Shown one piece after another: positions 1-8,183 of a DNA stretch of 21,789 nucleotides. How positions within the stretch are numbered: the stretch's first letter is position 1; the number at the start of each line of letters is the position of its first letter. The translations under genes were made by a program, and so were the position numbers. The notes under the pieces were generated by a model, which was not told the origin of the DNA, ran no database searches, and worked only from the letters and a program-made list of their open reading frames with translations. Where the stretch lies: positions 1-21,789 of the forward strand of contig JAUUSJ010000063.1 of the NCBI GenBank assembly GCA_030841965.1, in the 5' to 3' direction. Source of the DNA: Blautia sp. Lineage in GTDB: Bacteria; Bacillota; Clostridia; Lachnospirales; Lachnospiraceae.

Positions 1-32
1 ACCGTGGGAACGAACGTGTTTTTCGAGGACAT
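1..32 (-). CDS. Possible 5' end of an unidentified gene downstream of ilvA (partial)
   Basis: An ATG at position 32 (minus strand) opens a frame that stays open to the window edge and reads MSSKNTFVPT. It is preceded by a purine-rich AGAGAGGTAGGAG stretch that could serve as ribosome site, though the AGGAG part is only about 2 bases from the ATG. It follows ilvA in the same direction. Only ten codons are visible and I do not recognise the protein. It may be nothing more than a chance open frame. Confidence 0.25.
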   Translation of the reverse strand, partial: MSSKNTFVPT

Positions 33-99
33 ATCTCCTACCTCTCTTGGCGTCTACTCTTGTTGTCTACCCTCAGCATCTCCCTCCATCTACAGCCTT

Positions 100-1320
100 T
101 TAATAAATATGCTTCGTCTCATCCATCTTAGGCGCATACCCCTCTTCTCTCAATCGATTCACAATCTTATCCTTATGCTCATGGCCAAACGCCTCCATCG
201 TAATCGTAAGCTCCACCGCACTATTTCTATTAATATTAATAAACTGATTATGGTCAAGCTTAATAACATTTCCCTGCTCCTCCGCAATAATCCTAGACAC
301 ATTGCAAAGCTCCCCAGGACGGTCAGGAAGAAGAACCGATACGGTAAATATCCTTCCCCTTTGAATCAATCCATGCTGCACTAAAGAAGCAAAAGTAATC
401 ACATCCATATTTCCGCCACTTAAGATAGAAACTACCTTCTTATCCTCATTTTGTGGAATATGCTTTAAAGCCGCCACCGTCAATAGTCCCGAATTTTCCA
501 CAAGCATCTTATGGTTTTCCAACACGTCCAAAAACGCAACGATTAATTCTTCATCTTCGATTGTAATAATATCATCCAAATTTTTCTGGATATAAGGAAG
601 CAACAAATCCCCTGGAGTCTTTACCGCAGTACCATCCGCGATTGTATTCACCTCGTCGAGCGTTGTAACCTGTCCATTTTCAAGAGAAGCTTTCATACAT
701 GCCGCCCCAGCCGGCTCCACACCAATCACGCGAATCTGTGGATTTAAAAACTTCGCAAAGGTAGAAACTCCCGTCGCCAATCCGCCGCCACCGATTGGAA
801 CTAAAATATAATCGACAGTCGGAAGCTCTTTTACAATCTCCATCGCAATCGACCCCTGTCCTGTCGCCACGTCGAGGTCATTAAATGGATGGATAAACGT
901 ATATCCCATTTCCTGCTCTAGTTGTCTTGCCTTCTCCTCTGCCTCGTCATATACATTTCCATATAAAACAACCTCTGCGCCGAGAGCTTTTGTCCGATTC
1001 ACCTTAATCAGAGGTGTTGTCGTAGGCATGACAATCGTCGCCTTCACACCAAAAATCTTCGCCGCATAAGCAACACCCTGCGCGTGGTTTCCAGCGGATG
1101 CCGTCACAAGTCCTCTCTCTTTTTCCTCGTCCGTCAATGTACTAATCTTATAGTAGGCTCCACGGATTTTGTAAGCCCCAGTAAGCTGTAAATTCTCTGG
1201 TTTTAAATACACACGGTTTCCTGTGAGTTCTGAGTAATAATCACTTTTTACTAAACTTGTCGGAAGGACAACTTTCTCAATTTTCTCATAAGCGTCCTCA
1301 AATTTCTTCATCGTTAACAT
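100..1320 (-). CDS. ilvA: Threonine ammonia-lyase (threonine deaminase), PLP-dependent, with C-terminal ACT domain
   Basis: Cytosolic PLP enzyme that deaminates threonine to 2-oxobutyrate, the first step toward isoleucine or a route of threonine fermentation. Seen in the 406-residue product: the PLP lysine in LTGAYKIRGA (about K51), the SAGNHAQGVA substrate loop (about 76-85), the glycine-rich phosphate-binding GGGGLATG, the SGGNMD motif, and a C-terminal ACT-like domain beginning near FTVSVLLPDRPGEL (about 325 onward). The length fits the short, single-ACT form rather than the roughly 510-residue biosynthetic IlvA, so it could be called tdcB or ilvA. The start is either M1 or M4 (MKKFED), since a weak AAGGA site lies about 13 bases before M1. 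It begins two bases after the ftsY stop, so it is probably co-transcribed and translationally coupled. It ends in TAA. Family assignment is firm; the choice between biosynthetic and catabolic role is open. Confidence 0.95.
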   Translation of the reverse strand: MLTMKKFEDAYEKIEKVVLPTSLVKSDYYSELTGNRVYLKPENLQLTGAYKIRGAYYKISTLTDEEKERGLVTASAGNHAQGVAYAAKIFGVKATIVMPTTTPLIKVNRTKALGAEVVLYGNVYDEAEEKARQLEQEMGYTFIHPFNDLDVATGQGSIAMEIVKELPTVDYILVPIGGGGLATGVSTFAKFLNPQIRVIGVEPAGAACMKASLENGQVTTLDEVNTIADGTAVKTPGDLLLPYIQKNLDDIITIEDEELIVAFLDVLENHKMLVENSGLLTVAALKHIPQNEDKKVVSILSGGNMDVITFASLVQHGLIQRGRIFTVSVLLPDRPGELCNVSRIIAEEQGNVIKLDHNQFININRNSAVELTITMEAFGHEHKDKIVNRLREEGYAPKMDETKHIY

Positions 1321-1322
1321 CT

Positions 1323-2264
1323 CTAGTCCATCTTCCTTTCAAATAACGCATTTACAAATGCATCTGAGTCAAATTTCTGTAAATCATCTATCTTCTCGCC
1401 AATACCAATATATTTTACTGGAATTCCAAGCTCTGACTGAATTGCGATGGCGATACCGCCCTTGGCAGTTCCATCCAATTTTGTCAAAATAATTCCAGAA
1501 ATATCTGCCACTTCCTTAAACTGCTTTGCCTGAGCCAATGCATTTTGCCCTGTCGTGCCGTCGAGCACAATTAATGTCTCCTTATATGCGTCACTATATT
1601 CCTTCTCAATAATACGATTAATTTTATTTAACTCCGCCATTAAGTTTTTCTTATTGTGAAGGCGTCCCGCCGTATCACAAAGAAGAACATCCACATTTCT
1701 CGACTTTGCAGCCGCAATCGCATCATAAACGACTGCCGCTGGGTCAGAACCCTCGTTTTGGGCGATAATATCGACACCCGCACGGTGCGCCCACTCGGTA
1801 AGCTGCTCAATCGCTGCCGCACGGAATGTATCCGCCGCCGCAAGCATAACTTTTTTATTTTGAGCCTTCAAAAGCGATGCCATCTTTCCAATCGAGGTTG
1901 TCTTTCCGACACCATTTACCCCGATGACGAGAACAACCGACTTTCGATTTTCAAACTCGTATGCCGTATCCTCGACTCTCATCTGGTCCTTAATAATATT
2001 AATCAATAATTCTCGGCATTCGGATGGCTCCTTAATCTTTTGCTCTCTCACCTGTTCCTTTAAATTATCGATGATATTCATTGTCGTGTCGATGCCGATA
2101 TCACCCATAATCAAGGTTTCCTCTAACTCCTCATAGAAATCGTCATCAATCGCAGAAAATCCACTAAAAAGGGAGTCAATTCCTGCCACAATATTATCTC
2201 TCGTCTTCGTAAGCCCCTTAATCAATCTCTTAAAAAATCCCGGCTTTTTTCCTTGTTCTTCCAT
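1323..2264 (-). CDS. ftsY: Signal recognition particle receptor FtsY (SRP GTPase)
   Basis: Membrane-associated SRP receptor that pairs with Ffh to deliver nascent membrane proteins to the Sec translocon. The 313-residue product shows the N-terminal helical N domain (about 15-95) and the GTPase G domain with P-loop GVNGVGKTTSIGKMA (about 115), the DTFRAAA segment, DTAGRLHN (G3), and TKLDGTAKGG (G4 and closing loop). The acidic A domain of E. coli FtsY is absent and is replaced by a short basic N-terminus (KKPGFFKRLIKGL), as usual in Firmicutes. A clear AGGAGG site lies 5-6 bases before the ATG. It lies 51 bases after smc and 2 bases before ilvA. The stop is TAG. All diagnostic motifs are intact, and I see no plausible alternative. 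Confidence 0.97.
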   Translation of the reverse strand: MEEQGKKPGFFKRLIKGLTKTRDNIVAGIDSLFSGFSAIDDDFYEELEETLIMGDIGIDTTMNIIDNLKEQVREQKIKEPSECRELLINIIKDQMRVEDTAYEFENRKSVVLVIGVNGVGKTTSIGKMASLLKAQNKKVMLAAADTFRAAAIEQLTEWAHRAGVDIIAQNEGSDPAAVVYDAIAAAKSRNVDVLLCDTAGRLHNKKNLMAELNKINRIIEKEYSDAYKETLIVLDGTTGQNALAQAKQFKEVADISGIILTKLDGTAKGGIAIAIQSELGIPVKYIGIGEKIDDLQKFDSDAFVNALFERKMD

Positions 2265-2315
2265 TTTTTCCTCCTTCTACAAATAAATCTTATCAATTTG
2301 AAAATATTTATTTTC

Positions 2316-5300
2316 TTAGTTTAATTCTTCCTCAATCAAATCCACGGATATCAATGTCGATACTCCCTTTTCCTGCATCGTAATTCCATATAAAATATCC
2401 GCTGCAAGCATCGTTCCTCTTCTATGTGTAATAACGATAAACTGCGTATGCTCAGTAAGCTTATGCAGATATTGGCTGAATCGGTCTACATTGGAATCGT
2501 CAAGCGCCGCCTCAATCTCGTCTAAGAGACAAAACGGTGATGGCTTTAAATTCTGAATTGCAAATAAAAGGGCAATCGCCGTGAGCGCTTTTTCTCCTCC
2601 AGAAAGCTGCATCATATTTTGCAGTTTCTTTCCAGGTGGCTGTGCGATAATCTGAATGCCCGACTCGAGCACATCCGTATCATCCAAAAGCTCAAGCGTG
2701 CCTTTTCCTCCGCCAAAGAGCTCTCGAAATACGGTGTGAAACATTTCTTTAATCTGTGCAAACTTCTCCTGGAATTGATTTTTCATAGAGATATCAAGTT
2801 CCCTAATAATTCCAACTAGATTTGCCTCCGCCTTTTTGATATCCTCATACTGATTTTTCAAAAATTCGTACCGCTCTGCCACTTCGCCGTACTCCTCTAT
2901 CGCATTAATATTTACATTTCCAAGCTCTTTTATCTGCTTTTTTATCGAGGAAATCTCATTCTTCATCGCAGTATAGCTCATCTCCTTTTCTAACTTCATC
3001 TTAGAAGCCTGCGCTGGAGTAAGCTCATAACTCTCCCATAAATATTCCTTCAAATCCGTAATCGTCTGGTCAATCTTTTCCAATGTATTCTTCAGTCGAT
3101 ATTCTTCCTTATCGAGACGCATATCATGTGCACGAAGCTCCTCCCTCTCCACAAAAAACTTCTTTTGCTTTTTCGAGAGTTCATTTTTCTCCTCGTTTTT
3201 TCTCTGCAGATTTTGCTCTTGCAAATCGATATCCTTTTGTATAATTTTAATTCTTCTCTCAATATCTTCTATCTTACTCAGAAGCAGACCTCTCTCTTTT
3301 TGCATCTCTGTCGCAAAATTTCCCTGCTCAGCGGCATCTTTTCTCTCCCGCTCCATCTCTTCTTCTAATTTTTGTAAATTTTCTCTCGCAAATTCCTGTC
3401 TCTGTCGAATGGACTGAACTTCCAACTGAAGTGAGATAAGCAAATCCTCCGTCTGCTTCTTTCGCTCACTTGCATCTCTTATCATTCCCTCTATCTGCTC
3501 AATCTCATCGATAGACTGTTCCTTCACGCCCTCCACACCTTGGTGGTCTTTTTGAAGCTCGCTTTGGTCCTTCTCCCAGATAGCAAGCTGCTTCGCTAAT
3601 TTTGCCTGCTCCTTTTGAAGATTTAACTTCTGCTTTTCATTTTCCAAAAGCGCCTCGCTTAATTGCTCTATACGAAGACGAAGTTCATTATTCTCCAACT
3701 TCTTCTTCTGCTCGCGCTCTCTTACTTCTCTCTCCTTTGCGGTCAGATTCTCATACTCCGCCTCGAGAGTCTGCTGCCTCTTTTTCGCCTGCTCTAACTC
3801 ACTCTTCGCCGTCTTCATCCTATCTTGAAGCGTTGCCATCTCTCTTCTTCGACCAAGAAGATTACTGCTATTTTTAAAAGCTCCTCCTGTCATCGCTCCG
3901 CCAGGATTTAGCGACTCTCCCTCGAGCGTTACAATCCTAAGAGAATGCTGATACTTTCTCGCAATCAAAATCGCATGGTCGATATGGTCCACTACAATAA
4001 TTCTTCCGAGTAAATATTGCGCCAAATTTCTATACCGCTCATCCACTCGAATCAACTCACTCGCCACACCGATAACTCCTGGCTCTTGGAGTACTTCCTC
4101 CCTTATAAGACGCCCCTTTGCCTTCATACTCGTAAGAGGTAAAAAAGTCGCACGGCCATAGCGGTTTTTCTTCAAATATGCAATCATCTCCTTTGCGGTC
4201 TCCTCCGTATCCGTCACGATATTTTGAATACTTCCGCCAAGGGCAATCTCAATCGCCACCTCGTATCTTTGCTCTACCTGAATAATATCCGCCACGACGC
4301 CGATAATCCCAGCTACATCCTTCTTTCTCTCCATAACACGGCGAATGCTATTTCCGTATCCCTCGTATCTCTCCGTCATATTTTTCAGCGTCTCAAGCTT
4401 CGACCTTATAATCTGAATCTCACTTGTCTGCTTTTGTATAAAATGTTCATTCTCCGCCTTCAAGCTTTCATTCTCTTTTAAGTTTTTGCAAAGAGCAATT
4501 CCCTTTGCGATAACCTCTTCTTCCTCTTTTTGACTCTTCTCATACGCCGCATTACGCTCTGATAAGCTCTGTCTTTGCTCTTGCTCATCCTTTTTTAGAG
4601 TGAGAAGGTTTTGATTTAAGCTCGTCCTCTGATAATGAATCTGCTCAATCATCGCCTCATAGCGACTTACCTTTTCCTTGACAAGACTCTGCTCCTTTAA
4701 GAGATTATCGACCTTTTTTTGCTCATCCTCTCTTCGCTCTCTCAAGACTCTCAGCGTATTTTCCTCGCTTTCTTGGTCCCTTATCGCCTTCTCTTTTTCT
4801 TCTTCCTTTTGCCTGTTTTGTATATCGAGAGACCCTAGCTCTTCTTTTATCTCTTTTTTATTCTCCTCTTTTTGCTCTATGCTCTCTTTTAATCTCTTTT
4901 GTCCGAGCAAAAGCTGTTCCACTCTCATATCAAGCGCATGAATCTGTTCCTCAAATACATTTTTTTGTCCGTCCATTCTCTCCTTCGAGAGCTTTTGACC
5001 GTTTAATGTAGTGCTTATCTCCTCAATTTCTCGCTCAAATTGCTCGATATCGAGCTCTACTTTCTCATATTCCAGCTTTGCCTTTTCCAAATCATTTCTT
5101 ATCTTTGCCAAATCATCCTGAACAATCGATAAATTTTTCTCTGTCTCTTGTTTTTCCCTCATCTTTTTTTGATTTTCCAAGAAAAAATAATTCGCCTCCA
5201 AAAGCTTAAGCTTATCCCGAAAAAGCAAATACTGTCTCGCCTTCTTTGACTGTCTCTCCAAAGGACCAACCTGTTTTTCCAGCTCCGATAAAATATCATT

Positions 5301-5873
5301 CACACGGCTTAAATTTTGCCTCTCTGCCTCCAGAGATTTCTCCGTCTCCGCCTTATTCTTCTTATACTTTACAATACCTGCCGCCTCGTCAAAGAGCTCT
5401 CTTCTCTCCTCCGGCTTTCCACTTAAAATCTTATCAATCTGTCCCTGACCGATAATGGAATACCCTTCCTTTCCGATACCTGTGTCAAAAAATAGCTCGT
5501 GAATATCCCTCAAACGACATGCAGTTCCATTTAGTAAATATTCACTCTCACCTGAGCGGTACACTCTTCTTGCCACGGTCACTTCCTCATAGGAAATCGG
5601 AAGCTTTTTGTCTGAATTATCCAGCGTGATAGCTACATATGCCGAACCTAAAGGTTTCCTATTCTCGGTACCGGAAAAAATAACGTCCTCCATCTTTGAG
5701 CCTCGAAGCTGTTTTGCACTCTGCTCCCCCAAGACCCAGCGAACGGCATCCGCCACGTTACTCTTTCCACTGCCGTTAGGTCCCACAATTCCTGTGATGC
5801 CATGTCGAAAATCAAAAATGATTTTATTTGCAAAGGACTTAAATCCATATACTTCAATTGATTTTAAATACAT
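2316..5873 (-). CDS. smc: Chromosome partition/condensation ATPase SMC
   Basis: DNA-organising ATPase that works with ScpA and ScpB to compact and segregate the nucleoid. The 1185-residue product has the normal length for bacterial SMC. Walker A (GPNGSGKSN) lies near residue 32. Two long coiled-coil arms (about 165-500 and 670-1020), rich in E, K and Q, flank a hinge around 515-660 that contains GYGNSIRRV, GRATFLPL and the GGAMTGG loop. The C-terminal head holds the LSGGEKALTAIALLFAIQ signature and the Walker B CLLDEIEAALDD. It starts five bases after the rnc stop, with a GGGATA-like ribosome site overlapping the end of rnc, and ends in TAA. The low-complexity coiled-coil composition produces long spurious open frames on the opposite strand. 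Confidence 0.98.
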   Translation of the reverse strand: MYLKSIEVYGFKSFANKIIFDFRHGITGIVGPNGSGKSNVADAVRWVLGEQSAKQLRGSKMEDVIFSGTENRKPLGSAYVAITLDNSDKKLPISYEEVTVARRVYRSGESEYLLNGTACRLRDIHELFFDTGIGKEGYSIIGQGQIDKILSGKPEERRELFDEAAGIVKYKKNKAETEKSLEAERQNLSRVNDILSELEKQVGPLERQSKKARQYLLFRDKLKLLEANYFFLENQKKMREKQETEKNLSIVQDDLAKIRNDLEKAKLEYEKVELDIEQFEREIEEISTTLNGQKLSKERMDGQKNVFEEQIHALDMRVEQLLLGQKRLKESIEQKEENKKEIKEELGSLDIQNRQKEEEKEKAIRDQESEENTLRVLRERREDEQKKVDNLLKEQSLVKEKVSRYEAMIEQIHYQRTSLNQNLLTLKKDEQEQRQSLSERNAAYEKSQKEEEEVIAKGIALCKNLKENESLKAENEHFIQKQTSEIQIIRSKLETLKNMTERYEGYGNSIRRVMERKKDVAGIIGVVADIIQVEQRYEVAIEIALGGSIQNIVTDTEETAKEMIAYLKKNRYGRATFLPLTSMKAKGRLIREEVLQEPGVIGVASELIRVDERYRNLAQYLLGRIIVVDHIDHAILIARKYQHSLRIVTLEGESLNPGGAMTGGAFKNSSNLLGRRREMATLQDRMKTAKSELEQAKKRQQTLEAEYENLTAKEREVREREQKKKLENNELRLRIEQLSEALLENEKQKLNLQKEQAKLAKQLAIWEKDQSELQKDHQGVEGVKEQSIDEIEQIEGMIRDASERKKQTEDLLISLQLEVQSIRQRQEFARENLQKLEEEMERERKDAAEQGNFATEMQKERGLLLSKIEDIERRIKIIQKDIDLQEQNLQRKNEEKNELSKKQKKFFVEREELRAHDMRLDKEEYRLKNTLEKIDQTITDLKEYLWESYELTPAQASKMKLEKEMSYTAMKNEISSIKKQIKELGNVNINAIEEYGEVAERYEFLKNQYEDIKKAEANLVGIIRELDISMKNQFQEKFAQIKEMFHTVFRELFGGGKGTLELLDDTDVLESGIQIIAQPPGKKLQNMMQLSGGEKALTAIALLFAIQNLKPSPFCLLDEIEAALDDSNVDRFSQYLHKLTEHTQFIVITHRRGTMLAADILYGITMQEKGVSTLISVDLIEEELN

Positions 5874-5877
5874 CTGT

Positions 5878-6564
5878 TTATATCCCTTGTTTTTTTAATA
5901 ATAAAATAGATTGATAGGCAGCCATCTGCTCCGCCGCCTTCTTCGTCTTTCCAACTCCCTCGGCGATTACCTTATCTCCAAGCTGCGTCTCAACGGTAAA
6001 TTCCTTACAGTGGTCTGGACCTGTGACCTTAAGCAAATGATAAGATAGTTTTTGCTTGCCCTTTCCCTGCACAATTTCTTGCAAAATCGTCTTGGCATCA
6101 TAAAATAGAGCTTTCTCCTCTAAATCATCTAATAAAAACTTCTGTAAAAATTTCTTCACCTCTTCTAGACCACTATCCAAATATATCGCTCCGAGAAGTG
6201 CCTCAAAAGCATCCGAGAGAATCGAATCTCTCTCTCTTCCTCCGGTCATATCCTCTCCCTTGCTCAAATAGAGATAATCGCCCATGTCAATCTCTCTCGC
6301 ACAGAGAGATAACGTATGCTCACATACGAGACTTGAGCGAAGCTTTGTCAATTCTCCCTCATTTTTATCTGGGTAGAGTTGATAGAGATATTCACTCACC
6401 GAAATCTCCAAAACTGCATCTCCCAAAAATTCTAATCTCTCATTATTATCCTTTTTTTCCATTCTCTTTTCATTGGCGTAAGAGCTATGTGTCAACGCCA
6501 ATTTTAATAAAGCTTTATCCTTAAACTCATATCCTATCGTCTTCTCTAAATTTTTCGTAATCAT
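5878..6564 (-). CDS. rnc: Ribonuclease III
   Basis: Double-strand-specific endoribonuclease for rRNA precursor processing and mRNA turnover. The 228-residue product carries the RNase III signature ERLEFLGDAVLE (about 43-54), the second catalytic patch DAFEALLGAIYLD (about 118-130), and a C-terminal dsRNA-binding domain (about 155-225) with the typical KKAAEQMAA helix. The AGGAGGG ribosome site sits only about two bases from the ATG, unusually close, but no better start is visible and the N-terminus (MITKNLEKTIGYEF) is family-like. It lies 12 bases after plsX and 4 bases before smc, which suggests one transcript. It ends in TAA. Confidence 0.97.
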   Translation of the reverse strand: MITKNLEKTIGYEFKDKALLKLALTHSSYANEKRMEKKDNNERLEFLGDAVLEISVSEYLYQLYPDKNEGELTKLRSSLVCEHTLSLCAREIDMGDYLYLSKGEDMTGGRERDSILSDAFEALLGAIYLDSGLEEVKKFLQKFLLDDLEEKALFYDAKTILQEIVQGKGKQKLSYHLLKVTGPDHCKEFTVETQLGDKVIAEGVGKTKKAAEQMAAYQSILLLKKQGI

Positions 6565-6576
6565 TCCCTCCTAACC

Positions 6577-7608
6577 CTATTCTTTCTCTGCTTTTCCTTT
6601 TACATTGGTGAGAAACTTCTCGGCCATCGTTCCTGTTATATCCTGCTGACTAAACTGAACACATTGAATCATCGCATTTTTCGTCTCTTTTGCGGTTGCA
6701 CTTCCGTGAATTTTAACAACTAAGCCTTTCAATCCAAGAAGAGGAGCTCCGCCGTACTCTGTCGCGTCAAATGTCTTTAATGTGGCTTTTAATCCTGGTT
6801 TTACTAAAAGACCGCCGATTTTTCCTCTTGTCGTACTCATCATTCCGTCTTTTACTACTTTAATTAAAGTTTTGGATAATCCCTCACTTAATTTTAAAAT
6901 GACATTTCCGACAAACGCCTCACAGACAATGACATCTGCCTTGCCCTGCATAATCTCGCCCGGCTCAATACTTCCGATAAAATTGATGTCGTCGCATTCC
7001 TTTAAGAGCGGATATGTCTCCTTCACTAAAGCATTACCCTTTGCCTCCTCAGCACCAATATTGACAATCGCAACTTTTGGATTCTCAATGCCAACAACGC
7101 CCTTCATATAAGTGGAGCCCATTTTGGCAAACTGGACAAGATGAGACGGTCTTGCGTCGACATTTGCCCCACAGTCAATCAAAAGCGCCACTCCATTTAA
7201 TGTCGGAAGAAGAGGTGCGAGGGGTGCTCTCTCCACTCCTTTTAACTTTCCTACAATAACCTGTCCACCTACGAGGACGGCTCCACTGCTTCCAGCCGAG
7301 ATAAAGGCATCGGCTTTCTTCTCCTTCACAAGTTTCAATGCAACAACCATGGAAGAATCTTTTTTTCTTCTGATGGCGTCAACAGGGGATTCATTACAGC
7401 TTATTTCCTCTGTCGTATGAATAATCCGAAAACGGTCCTTTGGCACATCATATTTTTTTAGCTCTTCCTTAATTTTATCAGAATCTCCAACTAAATATAC
7501 ATCCAAATCTTCACATTCTTTTACAGCGTCGACGACACCCTTTATAATTTCGTATGGCGCATAGTCGCCACCCATGGCATCGACTGCCACTCTAACTTTT
7601 TTACCCAT
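6577..7608 (-). CDS. plsX: Phosphate acyltransferase PlsX
   Basis: Peripheral membrane enzyme that makes acyl-phosphate from acyl-ACP for PlsY, the entry to bacterial phospholipid synthesis. The 343-residue product begins RVAVDAMGGDYAP and contains the conserved SAGSSGA segment (about 103-110), LLPTLNGVALLIDCGAN, the NIGAEEAKGN segment and CEAFVGNVILKL, all PlsX hallmarks. The AAAGGA ribosome site lies about 7 bases upstream. It is the first gene of the intact plsX-rnc-smc-ftsY-ilvA run. Its TAG stop is followed two codons later by a second in-frame TAG that merges with the ribosome site of rnc. No acpP or rpmF gene lies next to it in this window. Confidence 0.97.
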   Translation of the reverse strand: MGKKVRVAVDAMGGDYAPYEIIKGVVDAVKECEDLDVYLVGDSDKIKEELKKYDVPKDRFRIIHTTEEISCNESPVDAIRRKKDSSMVVALKLVKEKKADAFISAGSSGAVLVGGQVIVGKLKGVERAPLAPLLPTLNGVALLIDCGANVDARPSHLVQFAKMGSTYMKGVVGIENPKVAIVNIGAEEAKGNALVKETYPLLKECDDINFIGSIEPGEIMQGKADVIVCEAFVGNVILKLSEGLSKTLIKVVKDGMMSTTRGKIGGLLVKPGLKATLKTFDATEYGGAPLLGLKGLVVKIHGSATAKETKNAMIQCVQFSQQDITGTMAEKFLTNVKGKAEKE

Positions 7609-7847
7609 ATTTCTATCCTTTCCCGCTCTTTTTCTTTCAGCGAAATTTCCCTTTCTTTTTGACTTTCCTCTTCTACACCTATGTATAAATGATTACTTTT
7701 TCTAAAAATTTCTGTTTTACTCCCATTCTCCTTCAAAAAAAATAGTTCTTTATTTTTATTTTGTTCATGAAATAATGCAAAAAAACAACTCATTTTCATA
7801 TTATCGAATACAAAGACATCCGTTAAAAAAGAAACCATAATATCTTT

Positions 7848-7876
7848 AATTTATCACAAAAAAAATTATTGTTCAA
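7848..7876 (-). promoter_or_regulatory. Candidate sigma-A promoter for the plsX operon
   Basis: On the minus strand TTGAAC (7876-7871) and TAAATT (7853-7848) are separated by exactly 17 bases in the AT-rich spacer upstream of plsX. It would give a leader of roughly 230 bases. A second possible -10 (TATAAT, 7905-7900) has no good -35. The surrounding sequence is so AT-rich that chance matches are likely. Confidence 0.35.
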
Positions 7877-7967
7877 GTATCTTGGAAAATTCTAGGCGAA
7901 TTATACAAAAATCCTCCCTTTTTTCATCCTTATACAAAAATTTTTTTCAAATTTTTCAAAAAAACAT

Positions 7968-7996
7968 TTGACATTTCTTTTTACATCGTATATAAT
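7968..7996 (+). promoter_or_regulatory. Consensus sigma-A promoter of tRNA-Arg
   Basis: TTGACA (7968-7973) and TATAAT (7991-7996) match the consensus perfectly and are separated by the optimal 17 bases. Transcription would start near 8003, about 16 bases before the mature tRNA. A perfect promoter is typical of strongly expressed stable-RNA genes in Firmicutes. Confidence 0.9.
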
Positions 7997-8018
7997 ATCA
8001 TTTGTTTGAGACAAGCGT

Positions 8019-8092
8019 GTGCTCATAGCTCAGTTGGATAGAGCAATGGCCTTCTAAGCCATGTGTCCGGGGTTCGAATCCCTGTGGGCACG
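8019..8092 (+). tRNA. tRNA-Arg (anticodon UCU)
   Basis: A 74-base cloverleaf. The 7-bp acceptor stem pairs GTGCTCA with TGGGCAC (one G-T pair). The D arm contains AGCTCAGTTGGATAGAGC. The anticodon arm is TGGC-CTTCTAA-GCCA with anticodon TCT, which reads AGA/AGG. The T arm contains GTTCGAATC. The discriminator base is G. CCA is not encoded. It is the only plus-strand gene in the window and has its own promoter and terminator. It sits at the boundary between the intact housekeeping cluster and the decaying catabolic block. Confidence 0.97.
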
Positions 8093-8094
8093 CT

Positions 8095-8130
8095 AAAAAC
8101 GGCAGTACCAGATTGGTACTGCCGTTTTTT
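8095..8130. terminator. Bidirectional rho-independent terminator (tRNA-Arg and dnaJ)
   Basis: A near-perfect 15-bp stem (AAAAACGGCAGTACC paired with GGTACTGCCGTTTTTT) has a 5-base AGATT loop. It has a T run on the plus strand, and the symmetric A run gives a T run on the minus strand. It directly follows the tRNA and also lies 54 bases beyond the minus-strand dnaJ stop, so it can end both converging transcripts. Confidence 0.92.
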
Positions 8131-8183
8131 CAACTCTGTCACATACTCTCTAAAAAAAGACTGCTTATTCACAGTCCCATAAT

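Larger units (their letters stand above)
7609..8018. other. AT-rich intergenic region between plsX and tRNA-Arg
   Basis: About 410 bases without a convincing gene. It holds the plsX ribosome site, a possible plsX promoter at 7848-7876, the tRNA promoter at 7968-7996, and two copies of a 12-base direct repeat (minus strand ATTTTTGTATAA, near 7901-7912 and 7930-7941). One minus-strand open frame (98 codons) runs through it into plsX in another frame. Its composition looks like translated non-coding sequence and I do not count it as a gene. Confidence 0.6.

Noticed and set aside
2619..5898. Several plus-strand open frames opposite smc
   Set aside because: They are serine/leucine-rich antisense shadows of the smc coiled-coil codons, with no ribosome sites or recognisable domains.
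7542..7838. 98-codon minus-strand open frame ahead of plsX
   Set aside because: It runs out of frame into plsX, has no convincing ribosome site, and its lysine/glutamate-rich tail is what the AT-rich leader plus shifted plsX would give by chance.
8019..8092. Attachment-site duplicate of the tRNA 3' end elsewhere in the window
   Set aside because: I found no second copy of the T-arm/acceptor sequence and no integrase, so no mobile element is annotated.
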